A DNA stretch of 7,192 bases from an uncultured Lachnospiraceae bacterium (GCA_958446555.1 CAUCWU010000123.1:1-7192), one strand, 5' to 3'. Shown: positions 1 through 6,701, counted from the first letter of the stretch. Numbers and translations: made by a program. Notes: a model not told the origin generated them from the letters alone.

Positions 1-1
1 A

Positions 2-1033
2 ATTGTGGTGCTTGTACTATTAGTTCTTATTTTTGCGGGACTTTGTGTGTTCTATTTTGGATTAAAACATTATCTTGGCAAAACGAACTATGTTGATGAT
101 AATGACGTTACAATTAACTATGATCTGTTAACGGCAGACAATGATGATGTGGAAGGTTTCACAGAGATGGAGACGTTGGATGCGCAGGCGGCATCTGTTT
201 TTGCAAACCAAATCAAAGTCGGAGAAAATATTAATATTGCATCCGATGGAGATGTTTACAACATTCTATTGATTGGTTCTGATAGTAGAAATAATTGGTA
301 TGGAAATTCCGATTCCATGATTTTGGCTTCAATTAATTCAAAGACGAAGACTATTTATATGACGAGCTTCATGCGTGATTTGTATGCAAACATTCCAAAT
401 GTTGGTATTCGAAAGCTCAATAGTGCGTATGCGCTTGGTGGAGGACCGTTACTTGTCTCAACAATTGAGAGCAATTATCGAATTGATATTGATAACTACG
501 CGTCAGTTGATTTTGGATCAATGGCTCATATCATTGATCTGGTCGGTGGTGTAGATTTGGAGGTCTCAACACAGGAGGCTGACTATGTCAATATGTATCT
601 GGATGAGCAGTGTGCACTTCAGGGCTTAAATGCAGCAGATTATTACATTACTGGCGGTGGTCTCACTCACTTGAATGGAAATCAGGCAGTAGGATTTGCC
701 AGAATTCGTTATACCAGCCGTGGAAATGAGCATTCTGATTACGGCCGTACCTCAAGACAGAGAGAAATTTTGGTACAGTTGATGCAGAAAGCACGTTCAC
801 TGGATGCGACAACCTTACTTGCAGTAGTAAATGATATGCTTCCACTGATTACACATAACATTGATACAGCAACCTTGACTAGCTTGATTGCAAATGCAGC
901 TTCCTATGTCAATTATGATATTCAGACAGATCGTATTCCGTACGATGGTCTGTACTCGAACTTAGGTGAAGAATTGGTGCCAGACTTTGAGGCAACCATC
1001 AATCGTTTGCACCAGACAATTTATGGAAATTAA
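2..1033 (+). CDS. LytR-CpsA-Psr (LCP) family protein, 5' end outside window
   Basis: LCP enzymes are membrane-anchored phosphotransferases that attach lipid-linked glycopolymers (teichoic acids, capsule, other wall sugars) to peptidoglycan on the outer face of the membrane. Counting from the GTG at 5, residues 1-20 are a hydrophobic anchor, about 21-80 an acidic extracellular linker, and about 84-260 the LCP domain. The domain shows NILLIGSDSR (86-95), SDSM (102-105), the conserved Arg-Asp of MRDLY (123-127), KLNSAYALGGG (137-147), DLVGGVD (178-184), LNGNQAVGFARIRY (223-236) and the basic GRTSRQREIL (247-256). The Arg-rich positions are those that bind the lipid pyrophosphate in this family. 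The tail (about 260-342) is less conserved. The reading frame stays open to the left edge (the codon before GTG is Ile, inside the hydrophobic stretch), so the true start and a short cytoplasmic tail probably lie upstream. The gene ends in TAA and is followed by a terminator. The family is clear; the polymer it transfers cannot be told. Confidence 0.93.
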   Translation: MVVLVLLVLIFAGLCVFYFGLKHYLGKTNYVDDNDVTINYDLLTADNDDVEGFTEMETLDAQAASVFANQIKVGENINIASDGDVYNILLIGSDSRNNWYGNSDSMILASINSKTKTIYMTSFMRDLYANIPNVGIRKLNSAYALGGGPLLVSTIESNYRIDIDNYASVDFGSMAHIIDLVGGVDLEVSTQEADYVNMYLDEQCALQGLNAADYYITGGGLTHLNGNQAVGFARIRYTSRGNEHSDYGRTSRQREILVQLMQKARSLDATTLLAVVNDMLPLITHNIDTATLTSLIANAASYVNYDIQTDRIPYDGLYSNLGEELVPDFEATINRLHQTIYGN

Positions 1034-1046
1034 TGAGTGAATAAGG

Positions 1047-1083
1047 ATTTCGTCCTGTCAGAAATGGCAGGGCGAAATTTTTT
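1047..1083 (+). terminator. Rho-independent terminator of the LCP gene
   Basis: A 14-bp stem (ATTTCGTCCTGTCA paired with TGGCAGGGCGAAAT, two G-U pairs) closes a GAAA tetraloop and runs directly into a T tract. It begins 13 nt after the stop codon. The classical shape and the new promoter just downstream argue that the LCP transcript ends here. Confidence 0.93.
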
Positions 1084-1104
1084 GCAAAAAAATGAAAAAA
1101 GTGC

Positions 1105-1132
1105 TTGACAGATTTTAAAAGTGTGTTATACT
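1105..1132 (+). promoter_or_regulatory. Sigma-A-type promoter for clpB
   Basis: The -35 box TTGACA (1105-1110) is a perfect consensus. The -10 box TATACT (1127-1132) follows after 16 bp and is preceded by TG at 1124-1125, giving an extended -10. Transcription would start near 1139. It lies between the LCP terminator and clpB, so it gives clpB its own transcript. The near-ideal boxes suggest that any heat-shock control acts through a repressor or the leader, not through an alternative sigma factor. Confidence 0.85.
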
Positions 1133-1138
1133 CTTTAT

Positions 1139-1246
1139 AGAACAAATGAAACACACATAACTCGAAGCCACAAGGTAATGTTCTCATGGAGACATCGAAG
1201 AGCAGATTTGCGAAGCGATCTCATGCAGTGGCAGATAGGAGGGGCT
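1139..1246 (+). promoter_or_regulatory. clpB 5' leader with repeated TCTCATG and competing helices
   Basis: This untranslated leader of about 108 nt carries no recognisable CIRCE element (TTAGCACTC-N9-GAGTGCTAA) and no CtsR heptad repeat, the usual clpB operators in Firmicutes. It does contain TCTCATG twice (1182-1188 and 1219-1225). GAGA (1189-1192) can pair with the TCTC just before it or, in a longer bulged helix (ATG-AGA-TCG with CGATCTCAT), with the second copy. CGAAG occurs three times (1163, 1196, 1211). A regulatory RNA role is only an inference. An in-frame ATG at 1178 exists but lacks a good ribosome site at proper spacing. Confidence 0.4.
1237..1244 (+). promoter_or_regulatory. clpB ribosome binding site
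   Basis: AGGAGGGG lies just before ATG 1247; AGGAGG is four bases from the start. It fixes the clpB start over the upstream in-frame GTG (1121) and ATG (1178), the former lying inside the promoter. Confidence 0.85.
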
Positions 1247-3841
1247 ATGAATATTAATAAATTTACACAGAAATCAATGCAGGCTGTTCAGGATTGTGAA
1301 AAGCTTGCTTATCAATATGGAAATCAAGAGATCGATCAGGAGCACTTGATCGTCGCTCTGTTACATCAGGAGGACAGCCTGTTTGCTAAGTTGATTACCA
1401 AGATGGATATTCAGCTTGAGTATTTTGACAACAGCGCTGTTCAGACTTTGGAGAAGAAAACAAAAGTATCTGGTGGAAACGGACAGCTCTATGTTAGCAA
1501 TGCGCTGAATAAGGTTCTTGTCAGTGCAGAGGATGAGGCAAAGGCAATGGGAGATGAGTATGTCTCAGTTGAGCATCTTGTTCTTTCACTGATTCGTTAT
1601 CCGAATCCAGCTGTTAAGGAATTGTTCCGCGAGTTTGGTATCACCAGAGAGCGTTTCCTTCAGGTATTGTCCACGATCAGAGGAAATCAGAGAGTAACAT
1701 CCGATAATCCAGAGGCTACTTATGATACACTGAATAAGTATGGTAGTGATCTTGTTGAGAAGGCAAGAGATCATAAGCTAGATCCAGTGATTGGTCGAGA
1801 CAGTGAGATTCGAAATGTCGTTCGTATTCTTTCTCGTAAGACAAAGAATAACCCGGTTCTAATCGGTGAACCTGGTGTTGGTAAAACAGCAGTTGTAGAG
1901 GGACTTGCACAGCGTATTGTTCGCTGTGATGTTCCAGAAGGTTTGAAGGATAAGAAGATTTTCTCACTGGATATGGGTGCACTGGTAGCAGGTGCGAAGT
2001 ACAGAGGTGAGTTTGAGGAGCGTCTGAAGGCTGTACTTGATGAGGTCAAAAAGAGTGAGGGGAAAATCATTCTCTTTATTGATGAACTTCATCTGATTGT
2101 TGGTGCTGGTAAGACAGACGGTGCAATGGATGCCGGCAACATGTTAAAGCCAATGCTTGCAAGAGGAGAGCTCCACTGTATTGGTGCAACGACACTGGAT
2201 GAGTATCGAAAGTATATTGAGAAGGATCCAGCATTGGAGCGTCGTTTCCAGCCAGTTTTGGTTGACGAGCCGACTGTTGAGGATACGATCTCAATCCTAC
2301 GAGGTCTGAAGGATCGTTATGAGGTTTATCACGGCGTAAAGATCACCGATGCGGCTCTTGTTACAGCGGCAACTCTTTCCAACCGTTATATCTCAGATCG
2401 TTTTCTTCCAGATAAGGCAATCGATTTGGTTGATGAGGCATGTGCATTGGTTAAAACTGAGATGGATTCCATGCCAGCTGAGATGGATGAGTTAAGCCGT
2501 AAGATCATGCAGCTTGAGATCGAGGAGGCAGCTCTTAAGAAGGAGACCGATCATCTGTCACAGGAGCGTCTTGAGGCATTAAAGCAGGAGCTTTCCAGTC
2601 TGCGTGAGCAGTTTGCAGGCATGAAGGCACAGTGGGACAACGAGAAAAAGTCGGTTGACCATCTGAGCAAGCTTCGTGAGGAGATTGAGCAGGTTCATCA
2701 GCAGATTGCACAGGCACAGCAGCAGTATGATTTGAATAAGGCTGCCGAGCTTCAGTATGGCAAGCTGCCACAGTTAGAGAAGCAGCTTGCAGCAGAGGAA
2801 GAGTCTGTAAAGTCAAAGGATCTTTCTCTTGTTCATGAGGCTGTTACCGATGATGAAATTTGTAGAATTATTTCAAAATGGACCGGCATCCCGGTTGCCA
2901 GATTGACCGAGGGAGAGAGGGAGAAGACACTTCATCTTGCAGATGAACTCCACAAGAGAGTTGTCGGCCAGGATGAGGCAGTGGAAAAGGTTACAGAAGC
3001 AATCCTTCGTTCCAAGGCTGGAATTAAAGATCCGTCAAAGCCAATCGGTTCGTTCCTCTTCCTTGGACCTACCGGTGTTGGTAAGACAGAGCTTGCAAAG
3101 GCACTGGCACAGAATCTGTTCGATGATGAGAATAATATGGTTCGTATCGATATGTCGGAATATATGGAGAAACATTCGGTATCTCGTCTGATCGGAGCGC
3201 CTCCGGGATATGTTGGATACGATGAGGGCGGTCAGCTGACTGAGGCAGTACGTCGTAAACCGTACAGTGTTGTACTGTTCGATGAGGTTGAAAAGGCTCA
3301 TCCAGATGTATTTAACATTTTGCTTCAGGTATTAGATGATGGTCGAATCACGGATTCTCAGGGTCGTACCGTTGACTTTAAGAATACAATCTTGATCATG
3401 ACCTCTAACATTGGTTCTTCTTATCTTCTGGATGGAATCGATGAGCAGGGCAATATTAAGCCAGAAGCAGAGTCAGCAGTTATGAATGATCTTCGTGGTC
3501 ACTTCCGTCCAGAGTTTTTGAACCGTCTTGATGAGATCATTCTGTTCAAGCCGTTAACTAAGGACAACATTGGCAACATCATTCATCTGATGGTAGCCGA
3601 TGTGAACAAGCGTCTGGAAGACCGTGAACTGTCCATTTCTCTTACAACAGATGCAGAGCATTATATTGTAGAGCATGGCTACGATCCAGTATACGGTGCA
3701 AGACCGCTGAAGCGTTACCTGCAGAAGAATGTAGAGACACTTGCAGCGAGAATCATTCTTTCTGGCGAGGTTCACGCACAGGATGTCATTGAGATTGATA
3801 CTGGCGACGATGGACTGAAGGCAAGAGTGATCCATAAGTGA
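1247..3841 (+). CDS. clpB: ATP-dependent protein disaggregase ClpB
   Basis: ClpB is a cytoplasmic hexameric AAA+ machine that, with DnaK/DnaJ/GrpE, threads polypeptides out of aggregates after heat or other stress. The 864-residue product is of normal ClpB length. The N-terminal Clp domain (about 1-145, two helical repeats) is followed by NBD1 with Walker A GEPGVGKT (207-214), pore tyrosine in KYRGEF (251-256), Walker B ILFIDE (275-280) and ALERRFQPV (329-337, arginine-finger region). A long charged coiled-coil middle domain (about 405-525) follows. NBD2 has Walker A GPTGVGKT (607-614), pore loop GYVGYDEGG (654-662), Walker B VVLFDE (675-680), sensor TSN (719-721) and sensor-2 GARPLKR (817-823). 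The long middle domain and the absence of a ClpP-docking IGF-type loop exclude ClpC/ClpA. The start at ATG 1247 is set by AGGAGG and by the family-typical MNINKFTQKS beginning. The gene is monocistronic by position, with its own promoter and terminators. No defects are seen. Confidence 0.97.
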   Translation: MNINKFTQKSMQAVQDCEKLAYQYGNQEIDQEHLIVALLHQEDSLFAKLITKMDIQLEYFDNSAVQTLEKKTKVSGGNGQLYVSNALNKVLVSAEDEAKAMGDEYVSVEHLVLSLIRYPNPAVKELFREFGITRERFLQVLSTIRGNQRVTSDNPEATYDTLNKYGSDLVEKARDHKLDPVIGRDSEIRNVVRILSRKTKNNPVLIGEPGVGKTAVVEGLAQRIVRCDVPEGLKDKKIFSLDMGALVAGAKYRGEFEERLKAVLDEVKKSEGKIILFIDELHLIVGAGKTDGAMDAGNMLKPMLARGELHCIGATTLDEYRKYIEKDPALERRFQPVLVDEPTVEDTISILRGLKDRYEVYHGVKITDAALVTAATLSNRYISDRFLPDKAIDLVDEACALVKTEMDSMPAEMDELSRKIMQLEIEEAALKKETDHLSQERLEALKQELSSLREQFAGMKAQWDNEKKSVDHLSKLREEIEQVHQQIAQAQQQYDLNKAAELQYGKLPQLEKQLAAEEESVKSKDLSLVHEAVTDDEICRIISKWTGIPVARLTEGEREKTLHLADELHKRVVGQDEAVEKVTEAILRSKAGIKDPSKPIGSFLFLGPTGVGKTELAKALAQNLFDDENNMVRIDMSEYMEKHSVSRLIGAPPGYVGYDEGGQLTEAVRRKPYSVVLFDEVEKAHPDVFNILLQVLDDGRITDSQGRTVDFKNTILIMTSNIGSSYLLDGIDEQGNIKPEAESAVMNDLRGHFRPEFLNRLDEIILFKPLTKDNIGNIIHLMVADVNKRLEDRELSISLTTDAEHYIVEHGYDPVYGARPLKRYLQKNVETLAARIILSGEVHAQDVIEIDTGDDGLKARVIHK

Positions 3842-3844
3842 GCC

Positions 3845-3866
3845 ATGCAATAGTTCTTGCATTTTT
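3845..3866 (+). terminator. Weak terminator-like hairpin after clpB
   Basis: ATGCAA (3845-3850) pairs with TTGCAT (3857-3862) over a 6-nt loop and is followed by a short T run. The stem is only 6 bp and A+T-rich, so alone it would be a poor terminator; it precedes the stronger one at 3888. Confidence 0.4.
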
Positions 3867-3887
3867 CTTTGATTGATAGTATAGTTT

Positions 3888-3923
3888 AAGAGGTATCTTC
3901 TTTGGAGAGGATACCTCTTTTTT
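3888..3923 (+). terminator. Rho-independent terminator of clpB
   Basis: AAGAGGTATC (3888-3897) pairs perfectly with GATACCTCTT (3910-3919) over a 12-nt loop, and the stem merges into a T tract ending at 3923. It lies 47 nt after the clpB stop. AAGAGG on the left arm follows TT but no long T tract exists on the other strand, so it is mainly a + strand terminator. Confidence 0.88.
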
Positions 3924-3946
3924 CAATATGATGTGGGTGAAAAATG

Positions 3947-3965
3947 ATCATGCTTGTTGCATGAT
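3947..3965. repeat. 7-bp inverted repeat upstream of the Mur ligase-like gene
   Basis: ATCATGC (3947-3953) and GCATGAT (3959-3965) form a perfect 7-bp inverted repeat around TTGTT, about 60 bp before the next gene. It could be an operator or an RNA hairpin in the leader. A TATATT (3965-3970) overlaps its right arm as a possible -10, but I find no convincing -35 at the proper distance. The true promoter of the downstream gene is not identified. Confidence 0.35.
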
Positions 3966-4008
3966 ATATTTGGAGCTAGGCATCAATGAAACAAAAAACA
4001 GAGGATAT

Positions 4009-4014
4009 GAGAGG
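4009..4014 (+). promoter_or_regulatory. Ribosome binding site of the Mur ligase-like gene
   Basis: GAGAGG ends nine bases before ATG 4024 and decides that start. The frame is open back to 3928, but that upstream part (Met-Met-Trp-Val...) overlaps the clpB terminator region and resembles no Mur ligase N-terminus. Confidence 0.65.
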
Positions 4015-4023
4015 CGAAATAAC

Positions 4024-5619
4024 ATGAAAATCAGCGAATTGCTTCAGCGCATTGACTATACAGTACTGCAGGGAGATCTTTCAAATGAAGTGACTGGTAT
4101 CTGTCATGATAACCGTGTACTTCAGGAAAATGACGCATTTATCTGCATCGCAGGTGCCCGTTTTGATACCCATACAATGGCGAAAGAGTTAGCGAAAAAA
4201 GCGGCTCTTCTTGTTGTAGAAAAGCCAGTTGAGTTGGATGAGGATTGCAAGACGGCAGTGGTTCAGGTCGCATCAACAAGAGAAGTTGTAGCAGCACTTG
4301 CAGCAGCCTTTTACGGATATCCATCCGAAAAGATGGTTTGCATCGGAATCACTGGATCAAAGGGAAAGACAACCTGTACCCATATGATGGCCGATATTTT
4401 GCGATCAGCAGGATATCTGACTGGAACAATCGGTACAAATGGTGCCATTTTACCGGCGGGACGTGACTGTGCAGTTTGGGGATCCGACAAGTATAGCTGT
4501 GCACCATGCAATGAGACACCAGGATATGACTGCTATGAACTAAATAATACAACACCAGATCCAATGGAATTACAGATGTATCTGGCAATGATGGCAAAGG
4601 CAGGCTGTACACATGTCGTTTTGGAGGTTTCTTCACAGGGAATGAAGCAAAAGCGCGTGGCAACAGTTGATTTTGCCTATGCTGTGTGGACCAATATTGA
4701 GACAGGAGATCATATTGGACCGAATGAGCATAAGGATTTCGAGGAATATCTGTACTGTAAGGCGATGTTGTTAAATCAGAGTCGTCGTGCCTATGTCAAC
4801 TGCGATGATCGTCATTTGGATGCATTTATGAAGTATGTAACACTAAGTGATGGATCTGACGGACGAACAAAGCAGGTATTTTACTATGGAGAAGGCGACA
4901 AAGCCGACTATCGCCTCGGAGATTTAAAGAAGAGTGAAAATGGTGTGTTACAGGCACCAGGTATTGAATTTACGGTGAGCGGTGCATTAAATGCAGCGAT
5001 TCAGGTAAATTTGCCAGGTGACTTTAATATGTACAATGCAGCGGCAGCAGTTGCGATTGCTCACGACATGGGAATTTCAACTGATATCATGAATAAGGGC
5101 CTCACTCATTTAAAGATTCGCGGACGCTTTGATATTGTATTCAACAATGGCCATTTTGCGGTATGCGTTGATTTTGCTCATAATGGATATAGCACAAGAA
5201 ATCATCTGGAAGCATTGAGAGAATATCACCCAAAGAGAATTGTATGCGTATTTGGAGCAGATGGAAATCGTTCAAAGTATCGCCGCTATGAGATGGGAGA
5301 GGCAAGCGCACTTCTTGCTGATTTAAGTATTGTCACAGCAGGACATAACCGCTACGAGACATTTGATCAGATTTTTGCTGATATCAAGATTGGAATTGAT
5401 AAGGCACAGAAGGAAAAGGAAGAGCCAATTTCCTATCTTGTGATTCCGAACCGAAAAGAGGCAATTCGCTATGCAATTGAACATGCAGAGGAAGGTGATA
5501 TGATCACGATTCTTGGTCTTGGACATGAGAGCTATCAGGAGGAGAATGGTGTGAAGACACCGCACAGTGATATTCAATTTGCAAAGCAGTGTTGCAAAGA
5601 ATTAGGACTATTGCAGTGA
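4024..5619 (+). CDS. Divergent MurE-like Mur ligase
   Basis: MurE-type ligases add the third amino acid to UDP-MurNAc-L-Ala-D-Glu in the cytoplasm using ATP. The 531-residue product has the three Mur domains: UDP-substrate binding (about 1-100), central ATPase (about 105-335) and C-terminal ligase domain (about 340-531). Visible motifs are the P-loop GITGSKGKTT (108-117), NTTPDP (175-180), EVSSQG (201-206), the carbamylated-lysine candidate K246 in EYLYCKAMLL, VDFAHNGYS (382-390), VFGADGNR (409-416) and GLGHESYQ (498-505). It departs from canonical MurE at several points. GTNGKT is GSKGKT, the His of EVSSH is Gln205, the DNPR-type amino-acid motif is GHNR (440-443), and KGHE is LGHE. An insertion of about 20 residues (about 146-172) carries Cys149, Cys159, Cys162 and Cys170. 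It may be a second, specialised MurE paralogue rather than the housekeeping enzyme; the added residue cannot be assigned. The membrane protein gene follows 71 bp later. Confidence 0.85.
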   Translation: MKISELLQRIDYTVLQGDLSNEVTGICHDNRVLQENDAFICIAGARFDTHTMAKELAKKAALLVVEKPVELDEDCKTAVVQVASTREVVAALAAAFYGYPSEKMVCIGITGSKGKTTCTHMMADILRSAGYLTGTIGTNGAILPAGRDCAVWGSDKYSCAPCNETPGYDCYELNNTTPDPMELQMYLAMMAKAGCTHVVLEVSSQGMKQKRVATVDFAYAVWTNIETGDHIGPNEHKDFEEYLYCKAMLLNQSRRAYVNCDDRHLDAFMKYVTLSDGSDGRTKQVFYYGEGDKADYRLGDLKKSENGVLQAPGIEFTVSGALNAAIQVNLPGDFNMYNAAAAVAIAHDMGISTDIMNKGLTHLKIRGRFDIVFNNGHFAVCVDFAHNGYSTRNHLEALREYHPKRIVCVFGADGNRSKYRRYEMGEASALLADLSIVTAGHNRYETFDQIFADIKIGIDKAQKEKEEPISYLVIPNRKEAIRYAIEHAEEGDMITILGLGHESYQEENGVKTPHSDIQFAKQCCKELGLLQ

Positions 5620-5653
5620 TTGCTGCAGTAGTCAAATGAGCTGAATAGACTAC
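5606..5653 (+). promoter_or_regulatory. Overlapping alternative hairpins at the end of the Mur ligase-like gene
   Basis: GACTATTGCAG (5606-5616) pairs with CTGCAGTAGTC (5623-5633) in an 11-bp stem with one G-U pair; the stop codon sits in the 6-nt loop. GTAGTC (5628-5633) can instead pair with GACTAC (5648-5653), so the two structures exclude each other. No T tract follows, so this is not a standard terminator. It may stabilise the 3' end, attenuate read-through or separate the two genes' expression, which is inference. Confidence 0.45.
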
Positions 5654-5678
5654 AAAAGCAGAAGTAGAGAAAGATTTG

Positions 5679-5684
5679 AGGGAG
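5679..5684 (+). promoter_or_regulatory. Ribosome binding site of the membrane protein gene
   Basis: AGGGAG six bases before ATG 5691 is a strong site at ideal spacing. It selects this ATG over the in-frame TTG at 5676, which overlaps the site itself. Confidence 0.8.
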
Positions 5685-5690
5685 AATGAT

Positions 5691-6239
5691 ATGGACAGAC
5701 AAAAGGTAAAATCATCACTAGGACTCATGTTTTGGGGAAATATTGTTGCATTGTGTGGCGTGATTCCGATCGTGGGTGTCATTGCGGTGCTTGTCGGTGG
5801 TGTTATGGAATTAGTTGCATTGATGAAATTACGAACACAAAGTGAAAAGTATAACAATGCATTCACATTTACAATTATTGGAATTATACTTAGCTTATTC
5901 ACTGGTGGAGATGGACTGTGGGGAATGGCAATGCAGCTTCTTTATGGTTTGGCAACATTAGGTGCAACTTATTATGTTTGTATGGCAACTGAAGAGTGTG
6001 TAAGAGTGGTATCCTATGAAGTTGCAGAGTACTGCCATAGTGTTTGCAATTGGTATGTTGTATGCATGGTAATTTCACTTGCAATCCAGGCAGCGATGTT
6101 TGTATTTTCGATTATTCCGATCCTCGGATTCGTTGTAGCGGCAGTTGGAGTAATTGCACTTATTGTAGTGGCTATTTTTCAGCTGATTGCATCAATTCGT
6201 TTTCTGATTATGCTGTGGAAGTGCCAGGGGGTACTGTAA
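5691..6239 (+). CDS. Small polytopic membrane protein of unknown function
   Basis: I do not recognise the family. The 182-residue product is mostly hydrophobic with about five to six candidate membrane segments: roughly 11-47 (one hairpin or two helices), 57-71, 78-98, 121-140 and 142-175. The N-terminus is short and basic (MDRQKVK) and the C-terminus ends KCQGVL; no signal cleavage site or catalytic motif is seen. Two parts resemble each other: VIPIVGVIAVLVGG (24-37) and IIPILGFVVAAVGV (141-154), each followed by a hydrophobic helix and a basic residue, suggesting an internal duplication. A central stretch (95-125) is rich in Cys, Tyr and Glu (Cys97, Cys103, Cys115, Cys119, Cys125). The gene lies 71 bp after the Mur ligase-like gene with no clear promoter between, so cotranscription is possible. 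A regular codon pattern and a strong ribosome site support it as a real gene. The function is unknown. Confidence 0.8.
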   Translation: MDRQKVKSSLGLMFWGNIVALCGVIPIVGVIAVLVGGVMELVALMKLRTQSEKYNNAFTFTIIGIILSLFTGGDGLWGMAMQLLYGLATLGATYYVCMATEECVRVVSYEVAEYCHSVCNWYVVCMVISLAIQAAMFVFSIIPILGFVVAAVGVIALIVVAIFQLIASIRFLIMLWKCQGVL

Positions 6240-6283
6240 GAAAGAGGCGATTGGCTGTCCGGATGGATGGTGGATTGGTTACC

Positions 6284-6332
6284 TGGAAGTGTATGCGGGC
6301 TTCCATTTAGTTTTTGGGGAATGGATTCCCAA
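6284..6332 (+). repeat. Two small hairpins after the membrane protein gene
   Basis: TGGAAG (6284-6289) pairs with CTTCCA (6300-6305), followed by ATTTAG and five T. Next, TTGGG(G)AA pairs with TTCCCAA around TGGA (about 6314-6332, one bulged G), followed by a T-rich stretch. Each is a weak terminator-like element; together with the large stem-loop they would end transcription from upstream. Confidence 0.4.
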
Positions 6333-6341
6333 TATTTTACG

Positions 6342-6433
6342 AAGACTCCTCGACAGACGAACTTGCAAGTCAAGCCTGACCGCTTCGCTTTACGGTGTTG
6401 ACGTTGCAAGTGTCTGCTCGAGGAGTCTTTTTT
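6342..6433 (+). terminator. Very long terminator-like stem-loop
   Basis: The outer arms AAGACTCCTCGA (6342-6353) and TCGAGGAGTCTT (6418-6429) pair perfectly. The helix continues as CAGAC (6354-6358) with GTCTG (6412-6416), ACTTGCAA (6361-6368) with TTGCAAGT (6404-6411), and GTCAA (6369-6373) with TTGAC (6398-6402). That is 30 bp broken only by one- or two-base bulges. ACCG/CGGT may close an apical hairpin (6379-6396). Six T (6428-6433) follow, as in an intrinsic terminator for the upstream gene. The stem is far longer than usual, so a structured small RNA or a palindromic mobile repeat is also possible. Confidence 0.7.
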
Positions 6434-6672
6434 ATATCACCGTAAAAAGTCTCGTTAAAGAGAGAATAGCCGCATACGTTATGCATTTTTTAACTACACA
6501 ATTAGCATGTTGATTGAAATTCAATATATCGAACAGGAACGACGCTCTGCTGAAAATATAATTTGTGTCTGGTTTTATAAGTTTGCGCAATTTTGTAGTG
6601 CGAAAGGCAAGTACACAGAAATTTTCTAGGAGATTCGCACCAGAAAAGAGAGCATATTCTGCAAAAAAAAAA

Positions 6673-6701
6673 TTGCAAAAATAAATATATTAATGTAAAA
6701 T
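6673..6701 (+). promoter_or_regulatory. Candidate CRISPR leader promoter
   Basis: TTGCAA (6673-6678, four of six consensus bases) and TAAAAT (6696-6701, five of six) are 17 bp apart, placing a start near 6708, about 60 nt before the first repeat. The A+T-rich context and position fit a pre-crRNA promoter. In such A+T-rich DNA chance matches are common; a lone TATAAT at 6557-6562 without a -35 is an alternative. Confidence 0.45.

Noticed and set aside
1121..1246. A 42-residue N-terminal extension of ClpB from the upstream GTG.
   Set aside because: It begins inside the promoter between the -35 and -10 boxes; the AGGAGG site and family-typical N-terminus place the start at 1247.
1716..2294. Several reverse-strand open frames of 60-100 codons opposite clpB.
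   Set aside because: They are shadows of a highly conserved coding frame on the + strand, without ribosome sites or recognisable products.
3928..4023. A 32-residue N-terminal extension of the Mur ligase-like protein.
   Set aside because: It has no ribosome site, contains a hairpin and does not resemble a Mur ligase N-terminus; ATG 4024 fits better.
6289..6513. A 74-codon + strand open frame after the membrane protein gene.
   Set aside because: It runs through both arms of the long stem-loop, lacks a ribosome site and shows no protein family resemblance.
6510..6525. GATTGAAAT at 6512-6520 resembling the tail of I-C repeats, considered as a degenerate CRISPR repeat.
   Set aside because: Nothing upstream resembles the GTCGGCCTCC half or its hairpin; it is part of a short ATTGAA-A-TTCAAT palindrome and probably chance.
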